From Microvirga lotononidis (GTDB lineage: Bacteria > Pseudomonadota > Alphaproteobacteria > Rhizobiales > Beijerinckiaceae), in the NCBI RefSeq assembly GCF_034627025.1, contig NZ_CP141049.1, positions 496,001 through 560,000 of the forward strand: a stretch of 64,000 bases of DNA, in the 5' to 3' direction. Position 1 is the first letter of the stretch; every line of letters begins with the position of its first letter. The notes beneath the pieces are model-generated. The model worked only from the letters and a program-made list of their open reading frames with translations, was not told the origin of the DNA and did no database searches. Shown here piece by piece: positions 45,462-53,784 of this stretch. Made by a program: the position numbers and the translations under genes.

Positions 45462-45908
45462 TTAATGCGTGGTGATCACCGCCAGTGTCACTGAACAGAG
45501 GGCGATAAGCATAACGACTGCGTTCACTGCATGCGAGTATTCCCACTCCTGGCGCAACTGGCTCCAGTCGTCCGGCAGGGTGGTCCAATTGGAAGTCGCC
45601 TGGTTAACAGGGAACGTCCACGTGAAGAAGATGGCGAAGAACACAACAAAGCAAAGGACTGCAATCACGGCAAAGGAGAAGGCTGGGTGCTGCCGACGTA
45701 GCCTGACCGCCAGAAAGACATTCGTGACGAGCGCAGCCAGATCGATGATGCCGAAGAAAGCCCAGCCAGCGTACATGCCCTGAACGGTCAAATAGGCATC
45801 CCGCGATAGATTGAACTTATTGGGCAGCTCGAATAGATGAGCCCCGGTAGGTACTAAGGCTAAAGCCGTCAACACGACGGCGAAGAACTGGACCATGCGC
45901 AAAGCCAT
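45462..45908 (-). CDS. DUF1772-like membrane protein
   Basis: 148 residues with four spans: MVQFFAVVLTALALVPTGAHL, TVQGMYAGWAFFGIIDLAALVTNVFLAV, FAVIAVLCFVVFFAIFFTWTFPV and AVNAVVMLIALCSVTLAVI. The P-x-G-A-H-L-x-E at the end of span 1 and the N-W-T-x-L-P...W-x-x-L-R-x-x-W-E-Y-S-H-A segment match the DUF1772 (anthrone-oxygenase-like) membrane family. Function unknown. Confidence 0.7.
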   Translation of the reverse strand: MALRMVQFFAVVLTALALVPTGAHLFELPNKFNLSRDAYLTVQGMYAGWAFFGIIDLAALVTNVFLAVRLRRQHPAFSFAVIAVLCFVVFFAIFFTWTFPVNQATSNWTTLPDDWSQLRQEWEYSHAVNAVVMLIALCSVTLAVITTH

Positions 45909-46199
45909 GTGGCACCTCCACGTCTCGGAGTTTCTGCCAACGCCGGCTGCCCTCCAGGACGAAGGAGGCGCGTCGGCGGGAGACCTCCCCGATCAACCTA
46001 GATGTCAAAATGCAGCATCTCCTCGCGGGTCTTAGGCTTCTCGTCCAGCGGTTGCCGCGTCGTCACTGTAGTCGGCCCGCACGTAGATGAGGCAAGCATG
46101 AAGTTTCGAGGGCCAGTTACAGCCCTGGGAGCGGCTCTCGAGGCCCGGACGATCGTATGGCAATGGCAGACTCCTGAAGCCGAATCAGCACCGATCGCC

Positions 46200-46631
46200 T
46201 CATAGATCTCTATGCTCCCTTATCACCTGGCATTGACAGTGCCCGCGGTGCTCCCAGCGATTTGCAGTGGCGCGACCAAGACGAATATAGACTATCGTGA
46301 AAAGCGCGGCCCAGATCAGATCGACGGAGCCCAGTGACACGATGCCCAGTCCAACGCGAGACATACTCCAGAGCATCCAGACAGGAATTCCGAAAGCCAG
46401 TTTCTCGATCACGCACGCGACCATTGCCGGTCTGAAGCGGACCGGGTCCGTCGAGACGATGAGAAAAAGGATCTGCGCAGACAGCGCCGTGCCGACAAAG
46501 CCATAAAAATATTCAGGATGGGCAATCGGAACGGTCACGGCACCAATCTGTTTCTCCAAGAAATAGAAGGGGGTGAGCAGAACAATCCCGTAGAGACCGG
46601 CAAGTCGGAAGACCCATCGTGCAAATCTCAT
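46200..46631 (-). CDS. Hypothetical four-span membrane protein
   Basis: 143 residues. Spans at VFRLAGLYGIVLLTPFYFL, YFYGFVGTALSAQILFLIVS, MVACVIEKLAFGIPVWMLW and SLGSVDLIWAALFTIVYIRL. Unrecognised, but the D-P-V-R-F-R-P cytoplasmic loop and YGFVG lumen recur in small bacterial membrane proteins. Part of a group of three small membrane-protein genes (45462, 46200, 46790), all on the minus strand but with gaps. Confidence 0.6.
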   Translation of the reverse strand: MRFARWVFRLAGLYGIVLLTPFYFLEKQIGAVTVPIAHPEYFYGFVGTALSAQILFLIVSTDPVRFRPAMVACVIEKLAFGIPVWMLWSMSRVGLGIVSLGSVDLIWAALFTIVYIRLGRATANRWEHRGHCQCQVIREHRDL

Positions 46632-46789
46632 CGCTACCTCCTGGACCGGGCCGCTTCCAGCCTTTTTGCAGCCCTACAACTCGCGCCCATGCAGTGATGC
46701 TCTGTGGCGCGCCCCTCACTTCTTCCCCTCCATGTCATCGAGCGGCTGAACCAAAGTCGCTGTCTTTCAACCGATGACTCGCATGAGAC

Positions 46790-47176
46790 TCACGCCCCTG
46801 GCTCGGTAAGCCCATAGAGGATCAAGCCAAGTGCTGCTCCATAGACGATCCAGCCCGGGTGCCGGCCTCGGGTTGCCCAGAGATTGCCGAGGGCGGCGAA
46901 CAGGTACGAGCTTCCCACCAGCAGACCCGCTGCCAGCCTTGCTTCCTGCCCTGAGAGGCAGACGGCTGCGATCAGCGCGAGCCCCCCAACGAACCAGTTG
47001 AAGGTGCTGAACTGCAGCAGGATCATCACCAGCCTCTGGATCGGCACCCTGATCCGTGTAGCCGAGAGTTCCCGGACCGGAACGACAAGATGCGATTGGG
47101 TGAGCATCCCGTGGATGACGGCACCAAAGCTGCCGATGAGCCCGGCGAGGACAAGAGCGGCCTTGTAGCTGGTCAT
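46790..47176 (-). CDS. Membrane protein under TetR-type control
   Basis: 128 residues from ATG 47176, four spans (YKAALVLAGLIGSFGAVIHGM, LVMILLQFSTFNWFVGGLALIAAV, LAAGLLVGSSYLFAALGNLW, WIVYGAALGLILYGLTE). AGAGG lies nine bases upstream of this ATG; another ATG six bases earlier is possible. The gene is divergent from a TetR-family regulator, and its start codon lies within a 15-bp-arm palindrome, so it is very likely the regulator's target. Function unknown. Confidence 0.65.
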   Translation of the reverse strand: MTSYKAALVLAGLIGSFGAVIHGMLTQSHLVVPVRELSATRIRVPIQRLVMILLQFSTFNWFVGGLALIAAVCLSGQEARLAAGLLVGSSYLFAALGNLWATRGRHPGWIVYGAALGLILYGLTEPGA

Positions 47177-47204
47177 AACCATACACCTCTGTATGGTTAT
47201 GACC
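47171..47204. promoter_or_regulatory. Perfect 15-bp-arm palindrome, probable TetR operator
   Basis: GGTCATAACCATACA, spacer CCTC, then TGTATGGTTATGACC. It covers the ribosome site and start codon of the minus-strand membrane-protein gene and lies 48 bases before the divergent TetR-family gene. Size and symmetry suit a dimeric or paired-dimer repressor. Confidence 0.75.
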
Positions 47205-47228
47205 ATAGGCTGACGGCTGGACGAGTCA

Positions 47229-47242
47229 ATACACATGTGTAT
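47229..47242. promoter_or_regulatory. Second palindrome in the same divergent region
   Basis: ATACACATGTGTAT, a perfect 14-bp palindrome 25 bases from the first. It shares the half-site TGTATGG with it. It lies ten bases before the TetR-family start codon, suiting autoregulation. Confidence 0.5.
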
Positions 47243-47251
47243 GGTGCAGCC

Positions 47252-47794
47252 ATGGGTGAGCGGCTGACGAAGCTGGACTGGTTGAAGCACGGCCTGCGGA
47301 CGCTGGCAGGAAATGGGCCGGGCGCGTTGAAGGTTGGCCCAATGGTAGCCAAGCTCAATGTGTCGCGCGGCAGCTTGTATTGGCATATCCCGGACATCGA
47401 AGACTTCCGCTCCGAGCTTCTGCAGCACTGGCAGGAAACCTCAACGAACCAGATCATCGATGCGTTGGATGCTAGGCCGAACGACCCGGAGCTATTGCGG
47501 GACCTGCTGAACGAGGCCTTCGCCCGACAACCCAGGGTAGATCGTGCCGTCCGGTCCTGGGCCGCCCACGACGACGATGTTGCCCGTCTTGTTGCCGCCG
47601 TCGACGAGCGGCGGATCGCCCGGGTATCTCAATTGCTGGTCGATGCTGGCGTGGACACCACACGCGCGGCCCATCGGGCTTTGTTTCTCTACTGGGCTTT
47701 TCTGGGGCAGGCGGCCGTCGCGGACCAGCGCCACAGATCGTTGGCGAAGGATGCACTGAACGACATCGCACATCTGTTCGGGGGGCCCGACTAG
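47252..47794 (+). CDS. TetR-family transcriptional regulator
   Basis: 180 residues from ATG 47252. N-terminal TetR helix-turn-helix: LDWLKHGLRTLAGNGPGALKVGPMVAKLNVSRGSLYWHIPDIEDFRSELLQHW, with the typical recognition helix SRGSLYWHI. The ligand domain (NQIIDALDARPNDPELLRDLLNEAF, AVRSWAAHDDDVARLVAAVDERRIARVSQLL, ALFLYWAFLGQAAV) is all-helical. Presumed repressor of itself and of the divergent membrane-protein gene through the palindromes at 47171 and 47229. Ligand unknown. Confidence 0.87.
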   Translation: MGERLTKLDWLKHGLRTLAGNGPGALKVGPMVAKLNVSRGSLYWHIPDIEDFRSELLQHWQETSTNQIIDALDARPNDPELLRDLLNEAFARQPRVDRAVRSWAAHDDDVARLVAAVDERRIARVSQLLVDAGVDTTRAAHRALFLYWAFLGQAAVADQRHRSLAKDALNDIAHLFGGPD

Positions 47795-48000
47795 GCGCTG
47801 TTCGGCAGCCTAGTGACTTTGCCGGCCGTGCCTCGTTGTGCTCGGAGGAACTCGCCGCAGCGGGCTGGTATGGCGACTATGTTTCAGTTGGCACACTTCG
47901 CCCTCATAGGCATCGGGACAAGAATTGCTCCGAGACATCGTGTCATCGGGGACGGCTCTTGTTCTGCCCCTCCTCACGCTCCGTCCGCTTGGGTGGAGTC

Positions 48001-48654
48001 TCAGTGATCTGAGATGCCCGAAGCGCGCGACGAGAGCCTACGGACCTGGAAATCCGCCACCGGCTCCCTGGTCTGCTCGCCTGTGGTCACAGAAACCCAG
48101 GCGCGCGGGTTGGCTCGCGACTGGCGCGACAGATACGTGTAGCCCGTCTGCGACATAGTTCGCAGAGTGTCCGTCCGGCTGTCGAGAACATAGTCCCCCT
48201 TGTCCGTGACCGCAGTCAGGACCAGATGCGGGTCACCCTGTGGCGTGAGCGCCGCCGTCAGCAGGAGCACCGACGACGGCCAGCCGCGCTCGATCAACAG
48301 CTTGCGCTTCATCAGCGCATAATCCTCGCAGTCCCCGCGGCCGGTCGTCGGCAAGCTCCAGACATCTTCCTTTTCCCATTGCTCCCGGTCAGACATCTCT
48401 TCGACCGACCTGTTGACGGTAAGATTAATCTGCTGAAGTTCGCTCATGTGCTGGGCTGTCGCAGCAACCTGCCTGACCGAAGGACCAGCCGGCCTGCATT
48501 CGGACGGGTGGCGGCGGCAGAACTCATGAAAGCCATGGAGCGCTTCATGGCCGCTTTGGGCGAACGTTGGACTTGCTAACGAGCACAATGAGAGAGCGGC
48601 AAAGACCGAGAACATGCCGCCATGCAACATCGCCAAGATCCCTGAACCATTCAT
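48001..48654 (-). CDS. Secreted transglutaminase-like cysteine peptidase (BTLCP)
   Basis: 217 residues from ATG 48654. Signal peptide MNGSGILAMLHGGMFSVFAA through SPTFAQ. The bacterial transglutaminase-like domain has the Cys of GRGDCEDYALMKRKLLIERGWP, the His of GDPHLVLTAVTDKG and the Asp of YVLDSRTDTLR: the full catalytic triad. EFCRRHPSECRP near the start is also typical of this family. Related proteins act with RTX adhesins or c-di-GMP receptors; none is adjacent here, though an autotransporter-like gene lies at 63 kb. Confidence 0.85.
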   Translation of the reverse strand: MNGSGILAMLHGGMFSVFAALSLCSLASPTFAQSGHEALHGFHEFCRRHPSECRPAGPSVRQVAATAQHMSELQQINLTVNRSVEEMSDREQWEKEDVWSLPTTGRGDCEDYALMKRKLLIERGWPSSVLLLTAALTPQGDPHLVLTAVTDKGDYVLDSRTDTLRTMSQTGYTYLSRQSRANPRAWVSVTTGEQTREPVADFQVRRLSSRASGISDH

Positions 48655-48825
48655 CGAATAAAGCTGACTCGCACGCATGCGGCCCGGCGCTCCCTTCGTG
48701 ACAGGAAGGCGGGCGGAGGCCCCTCTCTCCGCCCGCGCGTCTCTACCTGGCGTGAGGACATCCGGCTCATGTAATTGCACAGAGCCGTCCTATCCGCCTC
48801 ACCGCGATCGGGAGACGCAAGTCCA

Positions 48826-49170
48826 TCAGTGGGTTTCTTTCAAGGCTTTGTTGGCACCGGAGTGAAGCTTGCCGTTCGTCCCGGTCGCGGCACCGCTTGC
48901 GCCAAGAGTCGAGTTGGTCGTGCCGGTGGCACTCCTGTTGGCAGGCGGAAGCACTGTACCGGTCGTATCCGACTTGGCCCCGTTCAGAGCCTTGTTGGCT
49001 CCAGAATGCAGGGCGCCATTGGTCCCGGTCGCAGCACCGCTCGATCCAAGGGTGGAGTTGGTTGTCCCATGAGCGCTCTGGGCCAACGCGGCGGACACGA
49101 TCCCGCAGGCGAAACCAGCGGCCATCACACTGATACTGATCTGCTTCTTCAACACGAATGATCTCCTCAT
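48826..49170 (-). CDS. Secreted protein made of two 28-residue repeats
   Basis: 114 residues. Signal peptide to ALAQ, then two near-identical blocks: GTTNSTLGSSGAATGTNGAL with HSGANKAL, and GTTNSTLGASGAATGTNGKL with HSGANKAL, joined by a 22-residue linker rich in Thr, Ala and Pro. Ser/Thr/Gly/Asn-rich, likely unstructured or cell-surface-exposed. Similar small 'repeat' exoproteins exist in Methylobacteriaceae but no function is known. Confidence 0.65.
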   Translation of the reverse strand: MRRSFVLKKQISISVMAAGFACGIVSAALAQSAHGTTNSTLGSSGAATGTNGALHSGANKALNGAKSDTTGTVLPPANRSATGTTNSTLGASGAATGTNGKLHSGANKALKETH

Positions 49171-49278
49171 CTCAAGGTTTCTACTGACGACTCGCGATCA
49201 CGGCACCAACAAGCCTCCCCCTCAAGGACGTCGAGTGAGAGGTTCCAGTCTGGAGGCATAGGCAGGTGAGCCGCACCT

Positions 49279-49801
49279 CTAAAGGAGTAATTCGTCAGGG
49301 GTAGGAGAGGTTTCAGCTTTGCTGGGCAAAAACGGACACAATGGATATTGTAGGAATGGGCTACGTCCACCGAGCGACGGCGGCTGGCCGCAAGAATGCG
49401 GATCATGGCCCAGCCCACGCCTAGTGCCCGCGATCCATTGCTCATCGAGTACCTCCACGGGCATCCCGCCCGGCATCGGCATGTGCAAAGCTTGGTCCAG
49501 AGTGCTCAGGCTGTTGGAGCGAGGATCACCTGAGCCCAGCGGGCTTTTGCGATCCAACTCCGGTGTTCCGCTCGAAGGGGCATGGGGCGGCCCACACGAT
49601 TTGCTCTTGTAGCTCTTGGCCTGCCCCCCTTCCGCCTCCGCGAGCAGATCGCCGAGATCCTCGGCAAGCTGAAGGATCTGCTCGGATCTGGTGGTAAACA
49701 GCGACTTCGCCCGATCCGTCCTCGATCTGAAGCTGGTGCTCGCCGTCTTGTCCCGTGACAGTGATTCGCGTCAGCGTCTTGGTCATCGGGAATCGCGCCA
49801 T
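49279..49801 (-). pseudogene. Hypothetical protein with a one-base frameshift
   Basis: ATG 49801 opens MARFPMTKTLTRITVTGQDG then EHQLQIEDGSG; the sequence then continues sensibly only in another frame: KSLFTTRSEQILQLAEDLGDLLAEAEG. Removing one T before the shift would give DGRAKSLFTT. Short 'LFTTRxDQILxLAEELxDLLAE' proteins are frequent in these bacteria, function unknown. Beyond that point the open frame runs another 100 codons of low-information sequence to 49279, so the true end may be earlier. Confidence 0.5.
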
Positions 49802-50238
49802 TGAGTCCTCTGTGGGGAAAGCTGAACGCGTGGCCCTCAGGCTAGATCCACCTTGACAGAAGGGCATCGGAAGCTTTGCGCCGCGGGATACGAGCCACGC
49901 AGGAACGTCTGGTAGTCCTCTTGGACAAGCGCCGCAGCCAGATATGACGCTGTCTGTAAATCGGCTCCGAAACGTTGCCCCCTGCTAGAACAGCCACACC
50001 CAGCTGAACATTCGAAACAAACAGCTATAGCAGAGGGGTCACAGGCGGTGCCGGTCGTGACTCCCACTGTGAGAGAAGATCCAAGCCTCTCAGGGGCTTA
50101 CGCTAGACAAGTGACAGGGTCCAGGTTCAAAGCCAATTGGATGCTCAGCTATTCGCCCCTTCGGTCTTGTCCCCTATCCTGAGGATGCGAGTTGCATCGT
50201 GCGGCATATGGGAAGGACGCGGGATCATGCCGATCCTG
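49802..50238. other. Spacer with no supported gene
   Basis: About 430 bases between the broken hypothetical gene and the end of the DUF5666 gene. A 76-codon minus-strand frame has no ribosome site. Nothing else stands out. Confidence 0.35.
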
Positions 50239-51498
50239 TCAGCGTTTGCCCCCGCCTCCGTGGCCCCCACCATTTCCTCCGCCATTGCCGCCCCCGCCTG
50301 CACCGGAGCCGCCACCGTGATCGCCGCCTCGGCCTGCGCCCTGGTTGCCGCCGCCGCTATTGCCCTTGCCGTTGTTGCCGCCGTCGCCTGAACGATTGCC
50401 AGATGATCCGCCTTGGCCGTCGCGGCCGCGAGCGGCGCCCGGCGAGGTGTCTTGGCGGGAAGGCCCGAAGCCTCGGTTCGAGTCACGAGGGGTGGCCCCG
50501 CGTCCCCGGGCATCCGCCGGCGTGTTGCGTGAACTGCCGCTATCCACCCCTTGCGGTGCTCCGCGCGACGTTGGTTTTCCTTCGAGGGACACACCCTCGA
50601 TGCCGAGACGTCCTCTCTGATCGGTCACGACAGTCACCACCGCCGGGGCATAGGACCCGACCGGCAGGTTCGCTGAAGGGCGGCCTGCCACCTCGAGCCC
50701 CGACCCGAGGCGCAACCCGTTTCGCGTCCGCTCGACATAGGCCTCGATGGAGAGCCGCCGGACATTCGCCCCCAGGAGATCCCGCTCCCGGGCGGTTGTA
50801 GTCACCTGGAGCGTCTCATTGGCATAAGATCCTTCGAGCACCGCCCGCGTGCCGACGAGCGCAGGATCCACGCCAGTGAGCCTCAATGTCCCGATCCCAA
50901 GGCTGCCGTTACGCGATCTGATCACCTGGCCGGCAACCCTGTCGGGTCCGCCATCCCGCCGCTCGATCAAGCTCGCGACGATCGTGCCGTCCGGCCGCCG
51001 CAACCCAAACACCGCCACGCGGTCGCCGCGCTGCCACGGGCCTGAGGCGCCCAGCGCCTGCATGGAGACGGTCTGACCGAGCACTGTCAGAATCGTCCTG
51101 CTTCTCGTCTGAATCGGGCCGACAACCTCGCTGGTCACATCAATCTGCCGGGTCGCCAGCACGCCGTTGCGGTTTTCGGCGACCACCCGCACCACCTGAC
51201 CGATCTTGAGGTCGGCTGCTGTGCGCGGCTGCCCGTCGATCCGCACTGACACGTCCGGCGCATAGTTCACATGCTGGCCGTTGACGATGATGCTGCCGAA
51301 GCCGCGGATGCGGCCCATCATGCCCGTGCCGCCGATGCCCCGGTCGCCGTCCTGATCGTCGGCCACGACCCCAGTGCCGCCGATGCCGCGGTCCTGACCG
51401 TTCTGACCCCACGCAAGACTCAGCGAGGCGACAAGCAGAGTCAGTGCTACGAGCCAGTGGGCATGGGCTCGTGCGAGCGAAGCGGCGTGATCCTTCAC
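50239..51498 (-). CDS. Secreted DUF5666 protein with Gly-rich tail
   Basis: 419 residues from GTG 51498. Signal sequence HWLVALTLLVASLSLAWGQ; then GIGGTG twice (RGIGGTGVV, RGIGGTGMMG) and repeated DUF5666 OB-like beta modules: IRGFGSIIVNGQHVNYAPDVSVRIDGQPRTAADLKIGQVVRVVA, RTILTVLGQTVSMQALG, GPDRVAGQVIRSRNG and AVLEGSYANETLQVTTTA. The last 110 residues are Gly/Asn/Arg/Ser-rich. The start overlaps the DUF6502 stop by four bases (GTGA), so the two are translationally coupled. Exported envelope protein of unknown role. Confidence 0.8.
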   Translation of the reverse strand: MKDHAASLARAHAHWLVALTLLVASLSLAWGQNGQDRGIGGTGVVADDQDGDRGIGGTGMMGRIRGFGSIIVNGQHVNYAPDVSVRIDGQPRTAADLKIGQVVRVVAENRNGVLATRQIDVTSEVVGPIQTRSRTILTVLGQTVSMQALGASGPWQRGDRVAVFGLRRPDGTIVASLIERRDGGPDRVAGQVIRSRNGSLGIGTLRLTGVDPALVGTRAVLEGSYANETLQVTTTARERDLLGANVRRLSIEAYVERTRNGLRLGSGLEVAGRPSANLPVGSYAPAVVTVVTDQRGRLGIEGVSLEGKPTSRGAPQGVDSGSSRNTPADARGRGATPRDSNRGFGPSRQDTSPGAARGRDGQGGSSGNRSGDGGNNGKGNSGGGNQGAGRGGDHGGGSGAGGGGNGGGNGGGHGGGGKR

Positions 51499-52364
51499 GT
51501 CCTGGAGTCCTTGTCGTTGGTATCGGTGGATGTCGCTGGCGTAGATGGAGGCACGACCTCTTCGGAATAGACGTAAACGCCGAAATTCCAGCGCCATTGC
51601 CCCGGGGGAGCCTTGTCGCTGGCGGCGTGGGCTTCACGGTTCAGCGTGTGGAGAGCCTCCATGGCCACGTCGCGGGAGCGCCGCTGCAGCTGCTCGGCCA
51701 GTTCCTTCGTCAGGCCATCGTAGTGGACGGCGCGTTCGAGAAAGGGAGGAGATTGGGCCTCCACATTCGCGACTGCAGCCGCGATGTGGTCGTGCAGGTT
51801 GCGTCCGAGATAGTAGAGCTGCTGGTCCTCTCCGCCTCGCGGCACGTAGGCCGCCTCGGCCAGCACGGCGCGATCCTCGTCGTCCAGCATCACCAGCTTG
51901 CGGTCGAGCCACTCGTCCAGCACGGCGCGCGGCCGCACGTCGCGCGTGACCGAGGCGACGAGGCGCTCGAAGGACGGCTGCGATGGTTCAGCCATGCGGG
52001 GGAGAGGCAGGGGACGCCCGTCGGGGCCGGTGAAGTCCGGGTCGGCAAGCCAGCAGGCCAGGATACGGCTCGTCTGCGAGACCGTTGCCGGCACCGCGTT
52101 GACCGGGGCTCCCGCGCCCCGCAGCCGGCGCACCTCCTTACGGTGGATGCCCGTCAGCAGGCTGACGCGGCTGTCCGTCTGCTCCTTGCCCGGGAGGACG
52201 AAGTCGTACTCGGCGACGTTCACGTAAAGCTCGCGCAGCAGCTCCGACAGCATGGGGAACGTGATCCCGCTCCGGATCAGGAGCCGCACGAGCGGGCGAA
52301 GCAGGCGCGCCAGAGGCGCATGCAGCTTGGCTGGATCGGGTGAGCGGGGGGCATCGCCGGGCAT
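51495..52364 (-). CDS. DUF6502 family protein, possible regulator
   Basis: 289 residues. LARLLRPLVRLLIRSGITFPMLSELLRELYVNVAEYDF then DSRVSLLTGIHRKEVRRLRG matches the DUF6502 family; the second part reads as a helix-turn-helix (SLLTGIHRKEVRRL). The C-terminal half is helical with LLQRRSRDVAMEALHTLNREA. I infer a transcriptional regulator of the coupled DUF5666 gene and possibly of the divergent Gly-rich gene through the two palindromes at 52389 and 52418. No experiment supports this. Confidence 0.75.
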   Translation of the reverse strand: MPGDAPRSPDPAKLHAPLARLLRPLVRLLIRSGITFPMLSELLRELYVNVAEYDFVLPGKEQTDSRVSLLTGIHRKEVRRLRGAGAPVNAVPATVSQTSRILACWLADPDFTGPDGRPLPLPRMAEPSQPSFERLVASVTRDVRPRAVLDEWLDRKLVMLDDEDRAVLAEAAYVPRGGEDQQLYYLGRNLHDHIAAAVANVEAQSPPFLERAVHYDGLTKELAEQLQRRSRDVAMEALHTLNREAHAASDKAPPGQWRWNFGVYVYSEEVVPPSTPATSTDTNDKDSRT

Positions 52365-52388
52365 AACGTCTAAGTAGGCCGATCAGCC

Positions 52389-52405
52389 GTGGGAAGCAAT
52401 CCCAC
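52389..52405. promoter_or_regulatory. Palindrome A between DUF6502 and Gly-rich genes
   Basis: GTGGGAAGCAATCCCAC: six-base arms GTGGGA/TCCCAC around AGCAA. It lies 25 bases upstream of the DUF6502 start. Confidence 0.55.
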
Positions 52406-52417
52406 ACCGCTGTTGAC

Positions 52418-52434
52418 GTGGGAAAATTTCTCAC
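52418..52434. promoter_or_regulatory. Palindrome B, same half-site
   Basis: GTGGGAAAATTTCTCAC, nearly a full 17-bp palindrome and identical to palindrome A in its first seven bases. Starts are 29 bases apart, so both face nearly the same side of the helix. TTGACG of a possible -35 element overlaps its left edge, facing the Gly-rich gene. Confidence 0.55.
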
Positions 52435-52487
52435 ATAACTCTTGAGGCAACGGGCTCACAGGCTCACATGTTTTGGAAGGAAACCTC

Positions 52488-53279
52488 ATGACACGACGTC
52501 TTACTCTCACTGTCTCTGCTTTCGCCTTGGGTCTCGCCATCGGCTTGCAACCCCTGTCGCTCGATCTAACCTCCTTCAAGCTTGAAAAGGCGCAGGCCCA
52601 GGCGAAAGGTGGCGATGGCGGTGGTAACGGGGGTGGGAACGGCGGTGGTAACGGTAATGGGGGTGGAAACGGCGGCGGTGGCGGAAACGGCAACTCCGGT
52701 AGCGGCGGCGGCAACTCTGGCGCCCATGACGGCGGCTCCGGCGGACATTCCGGCGGCGGGTCGCGCGGTGGTGGCGCCGAGAACTCCCGCGGCGGCGCCA
52801 GCGGCCGCAGCTCCGGGCCCAACGATGCAGCCTCGAAGGGTCAGGCCAGGGCCGAGCAGGCGCACAGCACCCGCGATGCCAAGCGCGAGGCCAGGGAAGC
52901 CGAAACGCCCATCTCCGCCGGCGCAAAGAAGGCAGCCTCCAGCGCTAAAACCATCGGCCTCGACGCCGCCAAGCTCGGCCGAATGAATGCGGTGAATGCC
53001 TCGGCGACGGCCCGTCGGAATGCGGCGCCGAATTCGACGGTCGGGTTGATCGCCGCCTATGAGAAGGCACTGACGCTCGGCCCGAATGTCGAGGACGAGA
53101 TCACCGACGTGGAGATCACCGCAGCCGCCACCGCTTTGGCGTCGCTGTCGAAGCCAGGCGTGCCGGAAGAGCCCGTCAAGGTGCTCAACGAGAGGCTCGG
53201 GCTCAAGATCGATCCTGAATCCGCGGTGTTCGATCAGATCGTCGATGAGGCCCGCGAGATCCAGGCTGCTCGGCAGTAA
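52488..53279 (+). CDS. Secreted Gly-rich protein
   Basis: 263 residues from ATG 52488, with GGAAGGAAA upstream. Signal peptide MTRRLTLTVSAFALGLAIGL and onward to QAQA; then about 65 residues almost wholly of Gly, Asn, Ser (GGDGGGNGGGNGGGNGNGGG pattern); then a charged helical region (KGQARAEQAHSTRDAKREAREAE) and a folded C-terminus with TVGLIAAYEKALTLGPNVEDEITDVEITAAATALASLSKPG and ESAVFDQIVDEAREIQAARQ. Its Gly tract resembles the tail of the DUF5666 protein across the divergent promoter. Probably a cell-surface or periplasmic partner. Confidence 0.72.
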   Translation: MTRRLTLTVSAFALGLAIGLQPLSLDLTSFKLEKAQAQAKGGDGGGNGGGNGGGNGNGGGNGGGGGNGNSGSGGGNSGAHDGGSGGHSGGGSRGGGAENSRGGASGRSSGPNDAASKGQARAEQAHSTRDAKREAREAETPISAGAKKAASSAKTIGLDAAKLGRMNAVNASATARRNAAPNSTVGLIAAYEKALTLGPNVEDEITDVEITAAATALASLSKPGVPEEPVKVLNERLGLKIDPESAVFDQIVDEAREIQAARQ

Positions 53280-53400
53280 CACGCGCGGCGTCCTGCCGCC
53301 GGTCGGCGGCAGGACGCGTCATTCATCACGATCCATCCTACGCAGTCGAGCTCACATGCAGGGATCCGTTCATTACAGTCGAACCACCGGGAGAGCGCCC

Positions 53401-53784
53401 ATGCAGACCGCCCGCGGCCCTCGCGTTCTCATCGTTGAAGACGAGACCCTGGTGTCGATGCTGATCGAGGACATGGTGGGTGATTGCGGAGGATACGTCG
53501 TCGGCCCTGCCGCCACTTTCGAACAGGCTATTGCGATTGCACTAGATGAGGATCTCGACCTCGCCATCCTAGACGTCAATGTTGCCGGTCTCGTGGTTTA
53601 TCCTGTGGCCGATATCCTGCGTCACCGCGGCATCCCGTTCATGTTCGTGACAGGCTACGATTCCAGCATCGTGCCCGCGCGCTATCAGCATGAGCGTGTG
53701 CTGATGAAACCCTTCTCGTACGAGACGTTCAGCGATGCGTTCGACCCCATCGTCGCCGAGCGGCGTGCGGCTTTAGCAATCTGA
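53401..53784 (+). CDS. Single-domain response regulator
   Basis: 127 residues, receiver domain only. VLIVEDETLVSMLIEDMVGD (acidic pair), DLAILDVNVAGLVVYPVADIL (phospho-acceptor Asp), FMFVTGYD (Thr) and RVLMKPFSYETF (Lys) are all present. Stand-alone receivers of this rhizobial type act as phosphate sinks or protein-binding switches. GGGAG lies seven bases before the ATG. No kinase is adjacent; the hybrid kinase at 41-43 kb is 10 kb away. Confidence 0.88.
   Translation: MQTARGPRVLIVEDETLVSMLIEDMVGDCGGYVVGPAATFEQAIAIALDEDLDLAILDVNVAGLVVYPVADILRHRGIPFMFVTGYDSSIVPARYQHERVLMKPFSYETFSDAFDPIVAERRAALAI

Noticed and set aside
49220..49245. EcfG promoter before the repeat protein at 48826-49170
   Set aside because: GGAAC is present on the minus strand but no CGTT lies 16-17 bases away.
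52582..53279. Long frames on both strands over the Gly-rich gene
   Set aside because: GC-rich Gly codons open all frames; only the plus frame has a signal peptide and ribosome site.
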